From positions 496,001 to 560,000 of the forward strand of contig NC_014970.1 in NCBI RefSeq assembly GCF_000200735.1: a stretch of DNA of 64,000 nucleotides, given 5' to 3'. A program made the position numbers and the translations under genes. Source of the DNA: Mycoplasma haemofelis str. Langford 1 (GTDB lineage Bacteria; Bacillota_I; Bacilli_A; Mycoplasmatales; Mycoplasmoidaceae). The notes under the pieces are model-generated. The model was not told the origin of the DNA and searched no databases. It saw only the letters and a list, made by a program, of their open reading frames with translations. Below are positions 52,368 through 63,728 of the stretch, one piece after another. How positions within the stretch are numbered: position 1 is the first letter of the stretch; every line of letters begins with the position of its first letter.

Positions 52368-53840
52368 ACTTGAAGATTATCCACCCGCACGTTCTCGTAC
52401 GGGTACCTTGTTACGACTTAACTCCAATCAGAATGTTCACTCTAGATACAAATGAATGTATTTTTAAATGCCCACTCCTCTCATAGTTTGACGGGCGGTG
52501 TGTACAAGACCTGGGAACGGATTCACCCCGATATAGCTGACACGGGATTACTAGTGATTCCAACTTCAAGGAGGCGAATTGCAGCCTCCTATCCGAACTG
52601 AGACGAAATTTGGTGATTAGCTTACCATCGCTGGTTTGCAACACATTGTGTTCGCCATTGTAGCACGTTTGCAGCCCAAGGCATAAGGGGCATGATGACT
52701 TGACGTGATCCCATCCTTCCTCTACATTACTGTGCAGTCTCTTTAGACAAGTAACTAAAGAGTGGGGTTGCGCTCGTTGCGGGACTTAACCAAACATCTC
52801 AAGACACGAGCTGACGACAGCCATGCACCACCTGTCACCTCGATAACCTCTACTATATTTCTATAGCTTTGCGAGGGATGTCAAACCTTGGTAAGGTTTT
52901 TCGTGTATTATCGAATTAAGCAACATGCTCCACCACTTGTTCAGGTCCCCGTCAATTCCTTTGAGTTTCATATTTGCATATGTACTACCCAGGCGGGGTA
53001 TTTAACGCGTAAGCTACAACACTAAAGCTAAAGCCCTAATATCTAATACCCATCGTTTACGGTGTGGACTACTGGGGTATCTAATCCCATTTGCTCCCCA
53101 CACTTTCAAGCCTAAGCGTCATTTATGGCCTAAGTTTCCGCCTTCGCCTCTGGTGTTCTTAAGCATATCTACACATTCCACCGCTCCATGCTTAATTCCG
53201 AAACTCCCTACCACAATCTAGACATGTAGTATTCGGTGCATACAACTATTGAGTAGCTGCATTTAACACAGAACTTACACATCCGCCTGCGCTTGCTTTA
53301 CGCCCAATAAATCCGAATAATGCTCGCGACCTATGTATTACCGCAGCTGCTGGCACATAGTTTGCTGTCACTTATTCACGAAGTACTATCATAATTATCC
53401 CTCGTAAAAGAACTTTACAACCAAAAAGGCCTTCATCGTTCACATGGTATTGCTCCATCAGACTTTCGTCCATTGTGGAAGATTCCCTACTGCTGCTTCC
53501 CGTAGGAATATGGGCCGTATCTCAATCCCATTGTGGCTGTTCATCCTCTAAGACCAGCTATCTATCATTGCCTTGGTGGGCTTTTATCCCGCCAACTAGC
53601 TAATAGAGCATATCCCAATCCCTCAGCGCCCGAAGGCTTTAAAAGCTAAATCATAGATAAAGCTTCCTATGGGGTATTAATCGCTTTTTCAAGCGGCTAT
53701 CCCCCACAGAGGGGCATGTTAGATATGTATTACTCACCCGTTTGCCACTAATCTTGGCCGAAACCAAGATCCGTTCGACTTGCATGTATTAGGCATACCA
53801 TCAGCATTAATTCTGAGCTAGGATCAAACTCTCAGTAAAT
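52368..53840 (-). rRNA. rrs: 16S rRNA with non-canonical 3' end
   Basis: About 1.47 kb. The 5' part reads GAGTTTGATCCTAGCTCAG on the minus strand, and the 3' part AAGTCGTAACAAGGTA and helix 45 CGTACGAGAACGTGCG. After GTGGAT, where bacteria have CACCUCC, this gene has AAUCUUC (52378 down to 52372), so the canonical anti-Shine-Dalgarno is absent. Ends are approximate. The rRNA order is 16S-23S-5S, the only rRNA operon in the window. Confidence 0.95.
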
Positions 53841-53845
53841 TAACA

Positions 53846-53870
53846 GATGACTCTCAGTTTTCAAAAAGCT
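53846..53870 (-). repeat. 16S leader stalk / boxA-like element
   Basis: On the RNA strand agctttttgaaaactgagag pairs with the near-complementary segment of the spacer (52249-52273), forming the 16S processing stem. The sequence ctttttgaaaact resembles the boxA antitermination element of low-GC rRNA operons. Confidence 0.6.
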
Positions 53871-53908
53871 AGCAAATCTAGAGAAGATACTCAAGATTCC
53901 TGCAGGGA

Positions 53909-53914
53909 ATTATA
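53909..53914 (-). promoter_or_regulatory. rRNA operon -10 element (tataat)
   Basis: A consensus tataat on the minus strand, about 69 bp upstream of the 16S 5' end; no strong -35 at the expected distance. Confidence 0.5.
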
Positions 53915-53954
53915 ACCGCAAAGAATATGCAGATATTAAGAAATTTAAAAATCC

Positions 53955-54368
53955 TTACTTGTTATTGGTCATGGATTGGTTAGAAAATGGCTTCCATTCA
54001 GCATTCTTGTTGCTCTTTCTAAAATATTGAGTCTTACCGGAGCAATCATTGAATTTATCCTTAAGAAGCTTATAAATCTCTCTCCCTTCTTCACTAGTCC
54101 AGTTTGGATCATCTAGATCTCTTAATTTCTTCTCAGACAAGAACTTAAATCGACAATCAAATCTCTTTTGGAATCTGTCAAGGGATCTCAAAACTTCCTT
54201 CCCGTCTGAGTAAGGAAGCTCTATATTCCTTGCCTTCTTTCGAAGCCACCACTGAATACTTATAGGAGTTCCTATAGTTGGTGGAAATATGGATGGAAAA
54301 GTTAAAATAAAGAATGCAGGTAAGGAAGCAAATTTTAAAACAGTCTTTCCTTTAAAAAACACCAGCAA
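53955..54368 (-). CDS. Hypothetical membrane-anchored protein
   Basis: A 137-residue protein from TTG 54368. Hydrophobic N-terminus (residues about 8-35, LKFASLPAFFILTFPSIFPP), then a basic, soluble domain with two Cys (RFDCRFK, FNDCSGK). It follows the 447-residue gene by 20 bp and is probably in the same operon; the rRNA promoter lies immediately downstream. Function unknown. Confidence 0.6.
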   Translation of the reverse strand: MLVFFKGKTVLKFASLPAFFILTFPSIFPPTIGTPISIQWWLRKKARNIELPYSDGKEVLRSLDRFQKRFDCRFKFLSEKKLRDLDDPNWTSEEGREIYKLLKDKFNDCSGKTQYFRKSNKNAEWKPFSNQSMTNNK

Positions 54369-54388
54369 AACGGGAGTTTCTTAAAGTA

Positions 54389-55732
54389 CTACTGCTCTTC
54401 AATTGTCGTTTCAGTTTCAACTTCTTTCTGAACCTCTTCCTCCTTCTTATCTTCTTTAATTATAACGGGATTCATATCTAGATTGAATATTCCCGCAGGA
54501 ATAATAGGATTCTTCAAGAACTCTTCTGCCCCTTCATAAGTCTTCTTATCTAATTCCAACCCTGATTGACCAGCTAAGTTAGTTAACTTTTCATAGCTGG
54601 CAACCCACTTAGAGAAATCGGAATCTATATCCAAGTAGGCCTTGCATATGTTCTTCCTTATCTCATTTAACTCCCATAATCTATAAGCAATCTTCCACTT
54701 CTCTTCAACACTGGCTTCCTTTGCCTTCTCCATAAGTTGGTCACGCTCTTTTAAATAATCGAAAGAGCGACTAATTATTAAGCCAGCATCCGAAGCTGAA
54801 AGTTCATCAAATTGACGGTTGGATTCAAATTTGAAGTACTTTCTAACTAAGAGCTTGTAGTAATTCTTAACATAGGACTTTTCAGACTTCATAAACTGAT
54901 GCTTAATAGCTTCATCCTCTTCACTTATCTTCTCAAATAGGGAAGTCCAAGCATCATGAAGGGACTTAGTTAATCTCAGAAGGTTCTTACTGTCATCATG
55001 TCTAATTTGAACTCCCATAAGTCTTATGTACTTCTGAGTTAACTTGGCATCTGTGTAGAGCTCAAATTTCTCCAAGTTCCTGATCTTATTATTTCCGGCT
55101 CTCCACTTCTTAAGGAAAGCGTCTTGATCTGTAATAAACTGCTCCAAGTTCTTCAATCCCTCCTCAACACTCCAGTTCCCTAAATCATCTGGAATCTCAG
55201 AACCACCTTCAGGTTCCACACTTCCCTTCATATCCTTTAGGAAGAGAAGATTCTTCTGTGACTGCTTGTATGACTCATTAAATTCAGGATCTATTCTCTG
55301 AAGCTTCCAGATTAACTTATTCAAAGAGTCTTTATTTCTAACTACCTTAGCTTGTCTAATCTCATCTTCAAATATGTCGTAGTTGTCATCTATTAAATAG
55401 ATATTCAAAACCTTTTCATATTGCTGAATTAGACTCCTCTTAAGAAGTCAATATTGGGATAGTGCTGGGAAGAAGAATACTGGGTTACTATCTTGAATAT
55501 TCTGGTATTCTCCCATCACAATATCAAAGATCTCATTCTTCTCGTTGATGAAGTTCTTGTAGTGACGACGAAATACAAAGAAGGGAGTTCTCGCTATTAA
55601 GTAATTCCTCTTTAGATTTCTTCAGAATCTTCTAAATTTACCCTCCTTACCAAGGAAGTAAATAACAACATCCTTAAGAAGATTCAACAAGAATGTAAGC
55701 CATATTTGCAGGGCAATCACGGTCATGCTCAT
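54389..55732 (-). CDS. Large membrane-anchored helical protein
   Basis: A 447-residue protein read through UGA Trp. ATG 55730-55732 gives a transmembrane N-terminus (VIALQIWLTFLLNLLKDVVIYFL, residues 5-27), a basic segment, then a long Lys/Glu/Leu-rich helical body with coiled-coil character, ending in a Glu-rich tail. Divergent (51 bp) from the 55784 gene. No family recognised. Its neighbour at 56414 is a DUF31 peptidase, but I see no evidence that this is an immunoglobulin-binding partner. Confidence 0.65.
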
Positions 55733-55783
55733 CGGTCAGATCAGTAAAATAGGAGTTTGTAATTTTAATAGTAAAAGAGCCTA

Positions 55784-56392
55784 GTGCTGGGGACAAAGTT
55801 CATGATGGCAACATCCGGAACTACACTTTCTACTTGTTCTGCATATCACTATATATGTACCAGAACAGGAAGCATAGGGGATGCTCTGGAAGCCGAAGGA
55901 TTTGAATTCATATTTAAGATACCCAATCAAGATAGTAAGAGAACCGAGAGATTCAAAAAGGCATTCCATGACAACAGAGAATTCATAGCTTCCAGTTGGA
56001 AGTCCCTGAAGAAGGGTTCTGTGGAGCTAATTAATTTTGAAGATGAAGGGGAGGGAGAAGTAGCTCTAATGGAATGATGTAAAGACGCTATTAAGCAACC
56101 AGTTAGAGCTCATAATAGCTATCTATTTATATTTGCTTCCAGATGATGTACTCTCAGCATGGAGGATAAGTTAACTCTTGAAGGATATGCTTTGAAAGAC
56201 GAAAAGGATTTAGATACATGGAAGATCAAGTTGAAAGTTAAGGATGTTAAGTCCATAACTCAGGAGACTGATGAAGATAAGAAGGCTAGGAAGGTCATGG
56301 ACTATTGCCACATGAAGAAAGATCGGGTTTATTACAAAGCTAAGGATGGGATATATAAGAATCTAAAGCAGTTCTGCTTGAAGACTAGTTAA
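55784..56392 (+). CDS. Hemoplasma about 200-residue paralog-family protein
   Basis: A 202-residue protein from GTG 55784 (ATG 55802 and 55805 are alternatives). N-terminal weakly hydrophobic segment (MMATSGTTLSTCSAYHYIC) followed by the family body; conserved spaced Cys/Trp positions (FKKAFHDN, WCKDAIKQP, MDYCHMKKD, LKQFCLK). Two UGA Trp in the middle. Same plan as 61859-63728. Function unknown. Confidence 0.6.
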
Positions 56393-56413
56393 AATGCAGG
56401 AACTTTTGTTTCC

Positions 56414-57847
56414 ATGAAACTCCTTAATTACAGCCCTTTAGGAAGCCTAAAAGGACTTACCTTTGCAACTGTTGTTGGGGGTGCTGCGATATTCGGTGCT
56501 TTCCATAATTTCTCATGACAAGAGTACTTCTATCCTGCAACGGGAGACTTCTATGTTCCTGAGAGCATATATAAGACCAACGCCAGCTTCTTCAATAATA
56601 GCTCCGAGAATAAAGCTTACTCTTCGGTTTTAAGGGAGAAATCACGATCCATCTTGTTGAGTTTAGATGGAGAGAAAGGTACTGATGCAGTCAAGAGAAT
56701 TAATGACTATACCCTTAAGATATCTATGCCATGTGGTTCTGGAACTGCCTGAATCTTAGACTATGTAATTCCAGAGGATGGGAAGTATCCAACTAAGTGA
56801 TTCATAGCAACCAACGTTCACGTCATTAGCGATCTACGCTTCGCCTCCAACCCATACAATCAAATTCTTCCTATATCTCTTGAACAAACACAACGTTTGC
56901 AAAAGAGATATAAACACATGTATGAAGATATGGATCCCGCTCATGAAAGAGCATGTATTAGTTCTGCATACGGTTTCTCTTCCATAAACCTCTTCAGGGA
57001 ATCAACTCCAACCACCTCAGAGTCTAATTCCACCGTTTATTACACCACCATAAAGGAACCTAAGCTGTTCTATGCGGCCATTAACTTCTTGGGATATAGG
57101 TACTCCGAGAGAGGGAAGGCATGATGGAATGATAATTACTACAAAGACTTCGCAGTTCTAGAGATTGACTTCCAAACTGAGGATCGTGCCAAGAAGATTA
57201 CCGATGACTTCTACAATAAGTACGGAAAGAACGCTACCCAAAGTTCTAAGCATGCCCCTTTAAATATATTTGATAAGGAGTTGATGGCTAAGTACAGTAG
57301 CCAAGAATTGGATAAATCCAATACTAACTACTACATCTCTGGATATCCAGTAGTTCAAAGAGGGGATTACACGAGATTCACTAATCTGGATTCCTTCTCT
57401 CAAAGAGCATCTGTATTATCCTATGCCCATGACTCTATATCCGTAAAGAATATTCATGGAGATCCTATTAGAGGGATGGTGGATGTTTATGAGATAGATA
57501 AAGCCCATAAAAATACTGCCACTGTTTGACAGGGAAGGAAGCTTTATAACTGGGGATATAACTACTTGATTGAGAACGTTCACATGAGAGGAGGGGCTTC
57601 TGGTTCTTTAACTGTGGATAAAGAAGGGAATGTGTTGGGACTATATAGAATGCATGACTCTGCAAGAAATCTAGGATTTGTGGAGCCTTTAAGAAGCAAT
57701 GGTTTGTATGTGGACTCTAAGGTGATACTTCCTAAGTATGATTTAATTAAGGGGGCTGAAGGACAAACTAATTCTTATAAGCAACAGTTAGATAGGTACT
57801 ACCCTAATGCTAAGACTTTCCTTAAAGAAAAGGGCTGAAAGATTTAA
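56414..57847 (+). CDS. DUF31-type trypsin-like serine peptidase
   Basis: A 477-residue protein with several UGA Trp. N-terminal hydrophobic segment (about residues 13-32) suggests an anchored or secreted enzyme. The chymotrypsin-like triad is visible: His136 in ATNVHVI, Asp245 in YKDFAVLEIDF and Ser396 in GGASGSLT. DUF31 proteins are mycoplasma peptidases; some cleave host immunoglobulin (MIP). Whether this one does is inference. The last bases overlap the convergent DUF2779-like gene. Confidence 0.8.
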
Positions 57848-59697
57848 CTGCGAAATTCCTTCTTTAATCTCATGTATCTCTTGAGATCATAGAAGCCATA
57901 CTTATTCTCTGATATTAGCTTATCTATAAATCTCTCAACCGCTATCATACTCCTTACATCATTTTCGCAGTATAGGAACATAAACTCCTTATTCTTCTTC
58001 CAGTTATTCTCATCCCTCCCCTTATTATCATAGGCAAGAGCCCTCGAGAGAAGGAGGGCTTGAGCCATGGCTCCATTCTGACATCTTGCCAAATCAGAAT
58101 ATTTCCTAGTCTTAGTATCCCTAAGAATGTCCTCAGGGATTAAATTAATTACCTTCTTGATGCTGTGGAAGCCCTTCAGAGCTTTATGAATAATATAGGG
58201 ATTATTTCCGTATGTAAATCAGTTGGCCAAATCCACAGTTCTGTCAATTATTGAGATGACTTTCTCACGATATTCATCATCATCTAATAACTCTGCCATT
58301 TCCTTTAAACGAGTATTCTCAAAAGACTGGTTGTAGACTATGTAAGCCACATCCGGCTCGTCAATATAAATCTCATCTATTATTCTCTTGAAGTCACTTA
58401 ACTTAAGCTCCAAGGGATCTATTATTAAGTTACATATATGTTCCTTATCTCCCTCAATTCTGATGAGGGATAGTTGGAGTACTATTTGGGCAAAAGGCTT
58501 AGTATTCGGAAGATATGGAAATGGAACGGATAATGTCTCAAAGTCATAATAAACCTTCACCCTCTTCTTCTTAAGCTCTTCAAATTTAGGAACTGCATCC
58601 TCAAATACAATGTACTCTTGACCTTCTTCAAATCCCAGATATGAAAGCTGATCTACATAATTTAGGAAGTAATTCCTCTTGTGTTCATCATAGCTAAGAA
58701 GCTTAGGGATTACTTTATGGAGGGGAAGTAACTTCCCACTGAAGTTAAATGTCTCTAAACAATGCTTAAATATGATTCTGAATCATCCATTATCGGGAGA
58801 AACAGTAGTATTCCTATTATCCAAGAAAGACTTAGCTATCTTTCTGAAATTAACTTCCCTATCCGGCTCTAGTAAGAAATCCTGTAGGACTCTTACTATA
58901 GCTTCCGGATAGATATTCTCAATCTCCCATTCCTCATTATTAAAGGACTCATATTCATCCCTAGTTAAGAAGTATTGATAAAGACTACTTGGATAAGGAT
59001 GATCTTCCAATCCAAAGAAGGTATTTATATTCTTTAGCTTGGGATCTACAGGGCCTTCCGGATATATCTTCTTAGCGGTATAGGGAAGAGAGTTGGAGAT
59101 GCTCACCATGAGATCCCCCAATGGGGAGGGCTCTCCACTCAAGTGAGTAACGAATATTTGATCTATCCTTAGGTGAAGTTTATCCCTAAGGATATGCATG
59201 TAATAAGCTAAGGAGCCCATGGTCTCTTGCTTTAGGGCTATGGATCATGAGTGCTCTATCAGGTATATGTACTTACCCATCTTGTATATAGCCGTAGGCT
59301 TCATTTGCAATAGTCCGGCATTGATAGTGGGCTTGTATATGAAGGCATCCCTATCGCCCTCTAAAGCCTTAAGAAGGAATTCAGTTGAATCTCCTTTGTG
59401 ATGGGTATGGTCATGAAACTCTAGACTTCCTATCTTGAATTTATGAATGTAAAAACTCTTGAGCTTGCTGTCTAGTAGGGCGTTGAGCTTTAGGAAGTTC
59501 TGTATATATAAGCTATCCTCAGAATCGACTTGCTTAAGAAGAGCTACCAAGTCTGTGAAAGTTAGCTCTTCCGCTATCTCATCAAGAGAAGCCTTTTCAA
59601 AGAAGTGCTGCTCTATTTCTGCATTATTCAGAAATCACAATGGATAAGGCTTCTTGAAGTAATTTAAGAAGTCATATTTCGTAATCTTCCTATCCAT
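57844..59697 (-). CDS. DUF2779-like protein (nuclease-fold candidate)
   Basis: A 617-residue protein. The C-terminal third resembles the DUF2779 pattern: KVYYDFETLSVPFPYLPNTKPFAQIVLQLSLI, followed by a DEDD-exonuclease-like segment, and FLYCENDVRSMIAVERF near the end. The N-terminal part (MDRKITKYDFLNYFKKPYP) matches the usual start of this family, and a segment GDRDAFIYKPTI lies near residue 110. Catalysis is not established; family assignment is from pattern memory. Confidence 0.65.
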
Positions 59698-59699
59698 GC

Positions 59700-60635
59700 T
59701 TATGCACTCTGAGTAGAGCATCCACCATTAGCACTAGTTACTCCCGATTTAATAGTTCCCAAATCAGATTCCTCTCTCACAAAGTTAGATCCTAATAGGC
59801 ACTCGAAAGAGTTATCAGTGCTGCTACAACAGCATTGCTTGAAAGCTACAGATTGTCGTGAATACATAGTCTTTCATTTCTTCAACTTGGAAGACACTTC
59901 CAAAATGTCATTCCCATGAGTTCCCTTCTTAATCTTCCCACTTTCATCAGTGGAGAAAGAGAACTTACTTGGATAATTGGCAAAGTACTTCTTCTCCGGC
60001 TTAGCCTTGTAGTTATAGTCAACAGCTCCATAAACCATGGAACCATGCATGGACTTATTGTCCTGCTTGGAGCTTAGATCGCTAAATTGAGAATCCTGTA
60101 GCTTTATGTAGGCAGTAACTGGACTTCAGTAATTACCAGTCCAAGCACTATCTAGATTCCTTAGCTCCTTAAAGAACTTCCTATGTCCAGATTCTAAAGT
60201 CTCTTGAATGCAATTATCTTTCCCTCTACATCCATTTGTGCATGATGAAGATGTGGAAGCTACGCTACCCTTCTTATCGGCAATGGATATGCCCTTTAGT
60301 ACATTAAGCTTATGTTGATTTATGAGAAACTCCTTAGCTATGCTAGCCAATAAGGAGTACTTCTTACTATCAGCATCAGAGATACGAAGATATCTATAGC
60401 TTGCCCACTTATTATCCGACTTCTTAAAGTAACTATATTTAGATAAGTCTCCTAAATCCTCAATTCAAACTCGTATTCTCTCGGCTTTATCGGCTCCTTC
60501 CTTATCTTCAAAATAGACTTCTACCCATCTTGCATGCTTGGAATTATCTCAATCTATAGTGGTAGAAGTGGTTAATAATACTGCAGGAAGTCCGGCTGCT
60601 GATGCAAAAATAGGTATCTTTATGGGAATACTCAA
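59700..60635 (-). CDS. Cys-rich exported protein, paralog of the 60901 gene
   Basis: A 311-residue protein from TTG 60633-60635. Signal-like N-terminus (IPIFASAAGLPAVLLTTST). Shared with the divergent gene at 60901: a VEVYFEDK opening, RIRVWIEDLGDLS, a Cys cluster (SSSCTNGCRGKDNC), SMVYGAVDYNYK, YFANYPSKFSFS and a C-terminal Cys group (FKQCCCSS). UGA Trp at several sites. Likely a disulfide-stabilised surface protein. It ends 2 bp upstream of the start of the DUF2779-like gene, so the two are probably co-transcribed. Confidence 0.65.
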
Positions 60636-60647
60636 TTCTCTAGATGA

Positions 60648-60875
60648 CTAATCCTCCACTAACTCAAAGAATTTCTGTTTAAAAGCATTCCATCTCTTCA
60701 GACAGTCAATTCTGAAGGCATTTCAGAACATCTTCACGGTAAATACTTTACTTCTGAAATGAAGCTTATGAAAATATCCCTTGTTTCTTCCACAATACCA
60801 ACCACAGGAACAACGAAGATCATTCCCCTCATTTATAGACCCTTCCATACCATGAAATCATATTACTAAAGTCAT
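60648..60875 (-). CDS. Possible small Cys-rich protein
   Basis: A 75-residue frame (two UGA Trp) from ATG 60873-60875 to TAG 60648-60650, ending 12 bp before the minus-strand paralog. It contains a CSCGWYC cluster and a basic Arg/Lys body with aromatics. No signal or homology recognised. It may be real or a chance frame in the divergent intergenic region. Confidence 0.35.
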
Positions 60876-60900
60876 ATAAATAGAGGAAATTTAAGGGGAT

Positions 60901-61842
60901 ATGAAGTACTGGTTGCCTGTTTCGGGAGTTACTCTCCTGAGTAGCTCTGCAGCCCTTACATTAAGTTATGAATATCCAGACTATACAAAGGCTCTTGAAG
61001 TCTATTTCTATGCCAAAGACAATAGCAACAAACAGGAGCGCATAAAGGTATGGGTTGAGGACTTGGGTAGCCTATCTAGAGTCCAATATTACGATACTGC
61101 TTCTAATTCTTGAAAGAAGCTATCTCGGGAGAGAGGGGAGAAATTCAAGAAGTATGCCTTCCTATCTTCCTTAGCCAGTTACTACATACAAATCCAACAC
61201 TGGATAAATATAGTCAGGCATTTAGAGTGACTAGGAAAGAAGGATACTGGTCATATAAATAGTCGATGCTGCAATCAGGGATCTACTTGTAATTCAGGTG
61301 ATGACATCAAGACCCAAAAACGCTTTTCTCTTTATCTCACCAACCTAGCTTCTTCTAGAGGAGACATATATTTCTCTCCAGTACAAGTTCATATCAAGCT
61401 TTCAGATACTGATGATTTTGAAAAGCTACTTACTGAAGATTCTCAAGATGAGAAGAATCTATCTGGCTCCATGGTGTATGGATTCGTAGACTATTACTAC
61501 AAACCCTTAGATTCTGGATTAGAGAAAGACTTTTATAAAGACATTAAACCCCATGAGATAGATCATGAGAATAAGAGGTATTACTATGCCAATTATCCCC
61601 AATCATTCAAATTCAAACATGACAAGATCAAGCTAATTGAGGGAGGTAAAACTAATCTTCTCAATATTCATAAAGAGCTCAAGAATAAAAAGAACCTATT
61701 GAAAACATACACAGGCAGCTCTTCCGGATCCTGTGATGACATATCATGCATAATAAGCCAGAACTATATCCAGAAACAGGAAAGCCTAGACTCCATACAA
61801 AGCAGCATAAAAAGTTCCCAAACTTGCACACCTTCTCAATAG
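60901..61842 (+). CDS. Cys-rich exported protein, paralog of the 59700 gene
   Basis: A 313-residue protein with signal-like N-terminus (LPVSGVTLLSSSAALTLS). Blocks shared with the 59700 gene: EVYFYAKD, RIKVWVEDLGSLS, a Cys cluster (RCCNQGSTCNSGDD), SMVYGFVDYYYK and YYANYPQSFKFK, in the same order. A C-terminal Ser/Cys-rich stretch (SGSCDDISC) follows. UGA Trp near residue 71 and later. Likely a surface antigen or a folded disulfide protein; function unknown. Confidence 0.65.
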
Positions 61843-61858
61843 ATACGTCCTTCCTATC

Positions 61859-62467
61859 ATGGCAATTGGAAAACTTCCAGCACTAGGAGCTGCTTCTTTG
61901 GGGACTGCGAGTGCGGTTGGTGGCGGTTATTGAGCTTTAACTAGAGATAGTAAAGTCGAAGTTAAGACAGAGAATCTTAGGAGTAAGTACAAGTTAGCAA
62001 TCCTAGTTACTGAAGACGATTGGAATAAGAAATTTGAAAAGCTTAAGGGGGAGAGCACTGCTCCTACTTATGCACCTTTAAAGGAAGCTCATGCTAAGAA
62101 GTCCGAGGAAGCAAAAGCTAAGGAGTTGCATAAGAAAGCATGTGAAGATGTTTATGAGCTTCCCAAAACAACAACTGATAACTTGAATGAGTTTGCCAAA
62201 TATTGCTTCTTCAATAACTTAGATAAAGTCGATTCCGGAAAGACTTTGATTTCTGAGAATAATGGCTTCCAAGATAAGTGGGATACCTTTAAAGCTAAGC
62301 AAGAATCAGAGATATCTCCTGAGTTAGTGGATGCCTTGAAGAACAAAGGTAGTGCTAAGACAGATTCCGGATGGCAGGGAAAGATGGTTACTGGATGTAA
62401 AGCATTATCCGAGAAGATATATGAAGGGGATAATGAGGATTTCAAGGCTTTCTGTATTAAGCCTTAG
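61859..62467 (+). CDS. Hemoplasma about 200-residue paralog-family protein
   Basis: A 202-residue protein, ATG 61859. N-terminus IGKLPALGAASLGTASAVGGGYW is the typical hydrophobic Ala/Gly segment (UGA Trp at residue 25). The body is Lys/Glu-rich with KKACEDVYE, FAKYCFFNN, QDKWDTFKAK, VTGCKALSEKIYEG and KAFCIKP; the last two motifs recur in the following genes. First of at least four tandem members in the same direction (61859, 62473, 63084, 63728). Confidence 0.7.
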
Positions 62468-62472
62468 TTAGC

Positions 62473-63084
62473 GTGAGCGCATTAACTAAGGCCGCTGTGG
62501 CAACTGGGGGAGCTGCTGGAATTGGTGGCGGGGGCTTCTTAGTCCACCAATTGAGTCAAGCTCCTAATGTCCCTATAAAGACTTTAGTCTCTAAAGAGAG
62601 TACTAAGGTTCTTCTTAAGAAGGCAGGAGATGCTGAAGCTTGGAAGACTAAGTGGGGAGCATATAAGACGCAGGATGTTTGGGGTCTTAATAAAGGAGCA
62701 GGTTCTGATGTTCCGGAAGAGTTTAAAGACAAGTGCTTGAACCTTTTGGAATCGAAAGTAAAGGGTAAGGAATCTAAGCTTTACTCTGAATTCCTGTCCT
62801 ACTGTTCAAGAGATAAGACTATTGCGGATAGGTTATCCGATGAGGGAAGAAAATTAGCGGAAGATACAGATAGTGCTTTTTGAAATGGTAAGTTTGACGC
62901 ATATAAAGCCCAGACCAATACTAAAACCATTCCCAACATTACTATAGGTCATACGGAGCTCAATACTTCTAATGATAGCTTGAATAAATTAAAGAATGGA
63001 TGCAAGGAAGCAATTCAGAAACCGGTCACTGATGAAAGTTATTCAAATGTATTTCAGAACATAAAGGAGTTCTGCACTAAGTAA
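62473..63084 (+). CDS. Hemoplasma about 200-residue paralog-family protein
   Basis: A 203-residue protein from GTG 62473. N-terminal Ala/Gly-rich hydrophobic segment (AAVATGGAAGIGGGGFL), then WKTKWGAYK, KDKCLNLLESK, YSEFLSYCSRD, and after a UGA Trp KNGCKEAIQKP and IKEFCTK. The family repeats a W-x-K / x-x-C pattern twice per protein, which suggests a duplicated domain. The stop overlaps the next ATG (TAATG). Confidence 0.7.
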
Positions 63085-63728
63085 TGGCTTTATCAATATT
63101 AAAGATGGTTGCATGCTCCATCGGTTTAGCTTCTTGTGCTGGATTGGGAGTCTTGATATACAATTCTCCTTTTACCTCCAAAGATAAGAAGGCTTCTACC
63201 CCTAAGGTTAGAGATTTACTTAGGGAGAAGGGTTACTCAGTTATGGGGCAAGGAAGCTCCGGTTGGAATACTATCCTTACCGCCTATAAGGACACGAAGA
63301 ATAACAGTATTGTAAAGTTTGGAAGTTCTGCCAATATATCGGAAGAGGAGTTGAAGAGGGAATGTGCTTCTGCATTGGAAGATATTCTTACGACATCATA
63401 TGAGAAGGCAAAGAGATGGTGTGTGGAGCCTAAGAAGGTTTCCGACAAATTAAAAGAGTTGAAATTAACGCCTCTGAAGACTGAGGGAACTAGCGGTCAA
63501 GATGATTCCGAGAATTGGAAGAAATTGGAGAAGGAATATGTGAAGGAGGGTTCTGAGAAGATAACAGGTTTAACCATTGCCAATCCATCAACAGACAATA
63601 GTTGGCATGGTTTGAGAGACGAGTGTAAGAAGCTATTTGAACCTAATCCTTGGGATGACAGCTACGACTCCTCATTAAAACTATCTCAAAAGTGATGTGT
63701 ATCTCAAGCTGTTCCTGCCGATAATTAA
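63084..63728 (+). CDS. Hemoplasma about 200-residue paralog-family protein
   Basis: A 214-residue protein, ATG overlapping the previous stop. Hydrophobic N-terminus with two Cys (MVACSIGLASCAGLGVLIY), then GWNTILTAYKD, ECASALEDI, KRWCVEP, NWKKLEKEYV, RDECKKLFE and, through a UGA Trp, WCVSQAVP. Same double pattern as its neighbours. Cys inside the hydrophobic segment could be a lipid attachment site, but the lipobox is not convincing. Confidence 0.7.
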
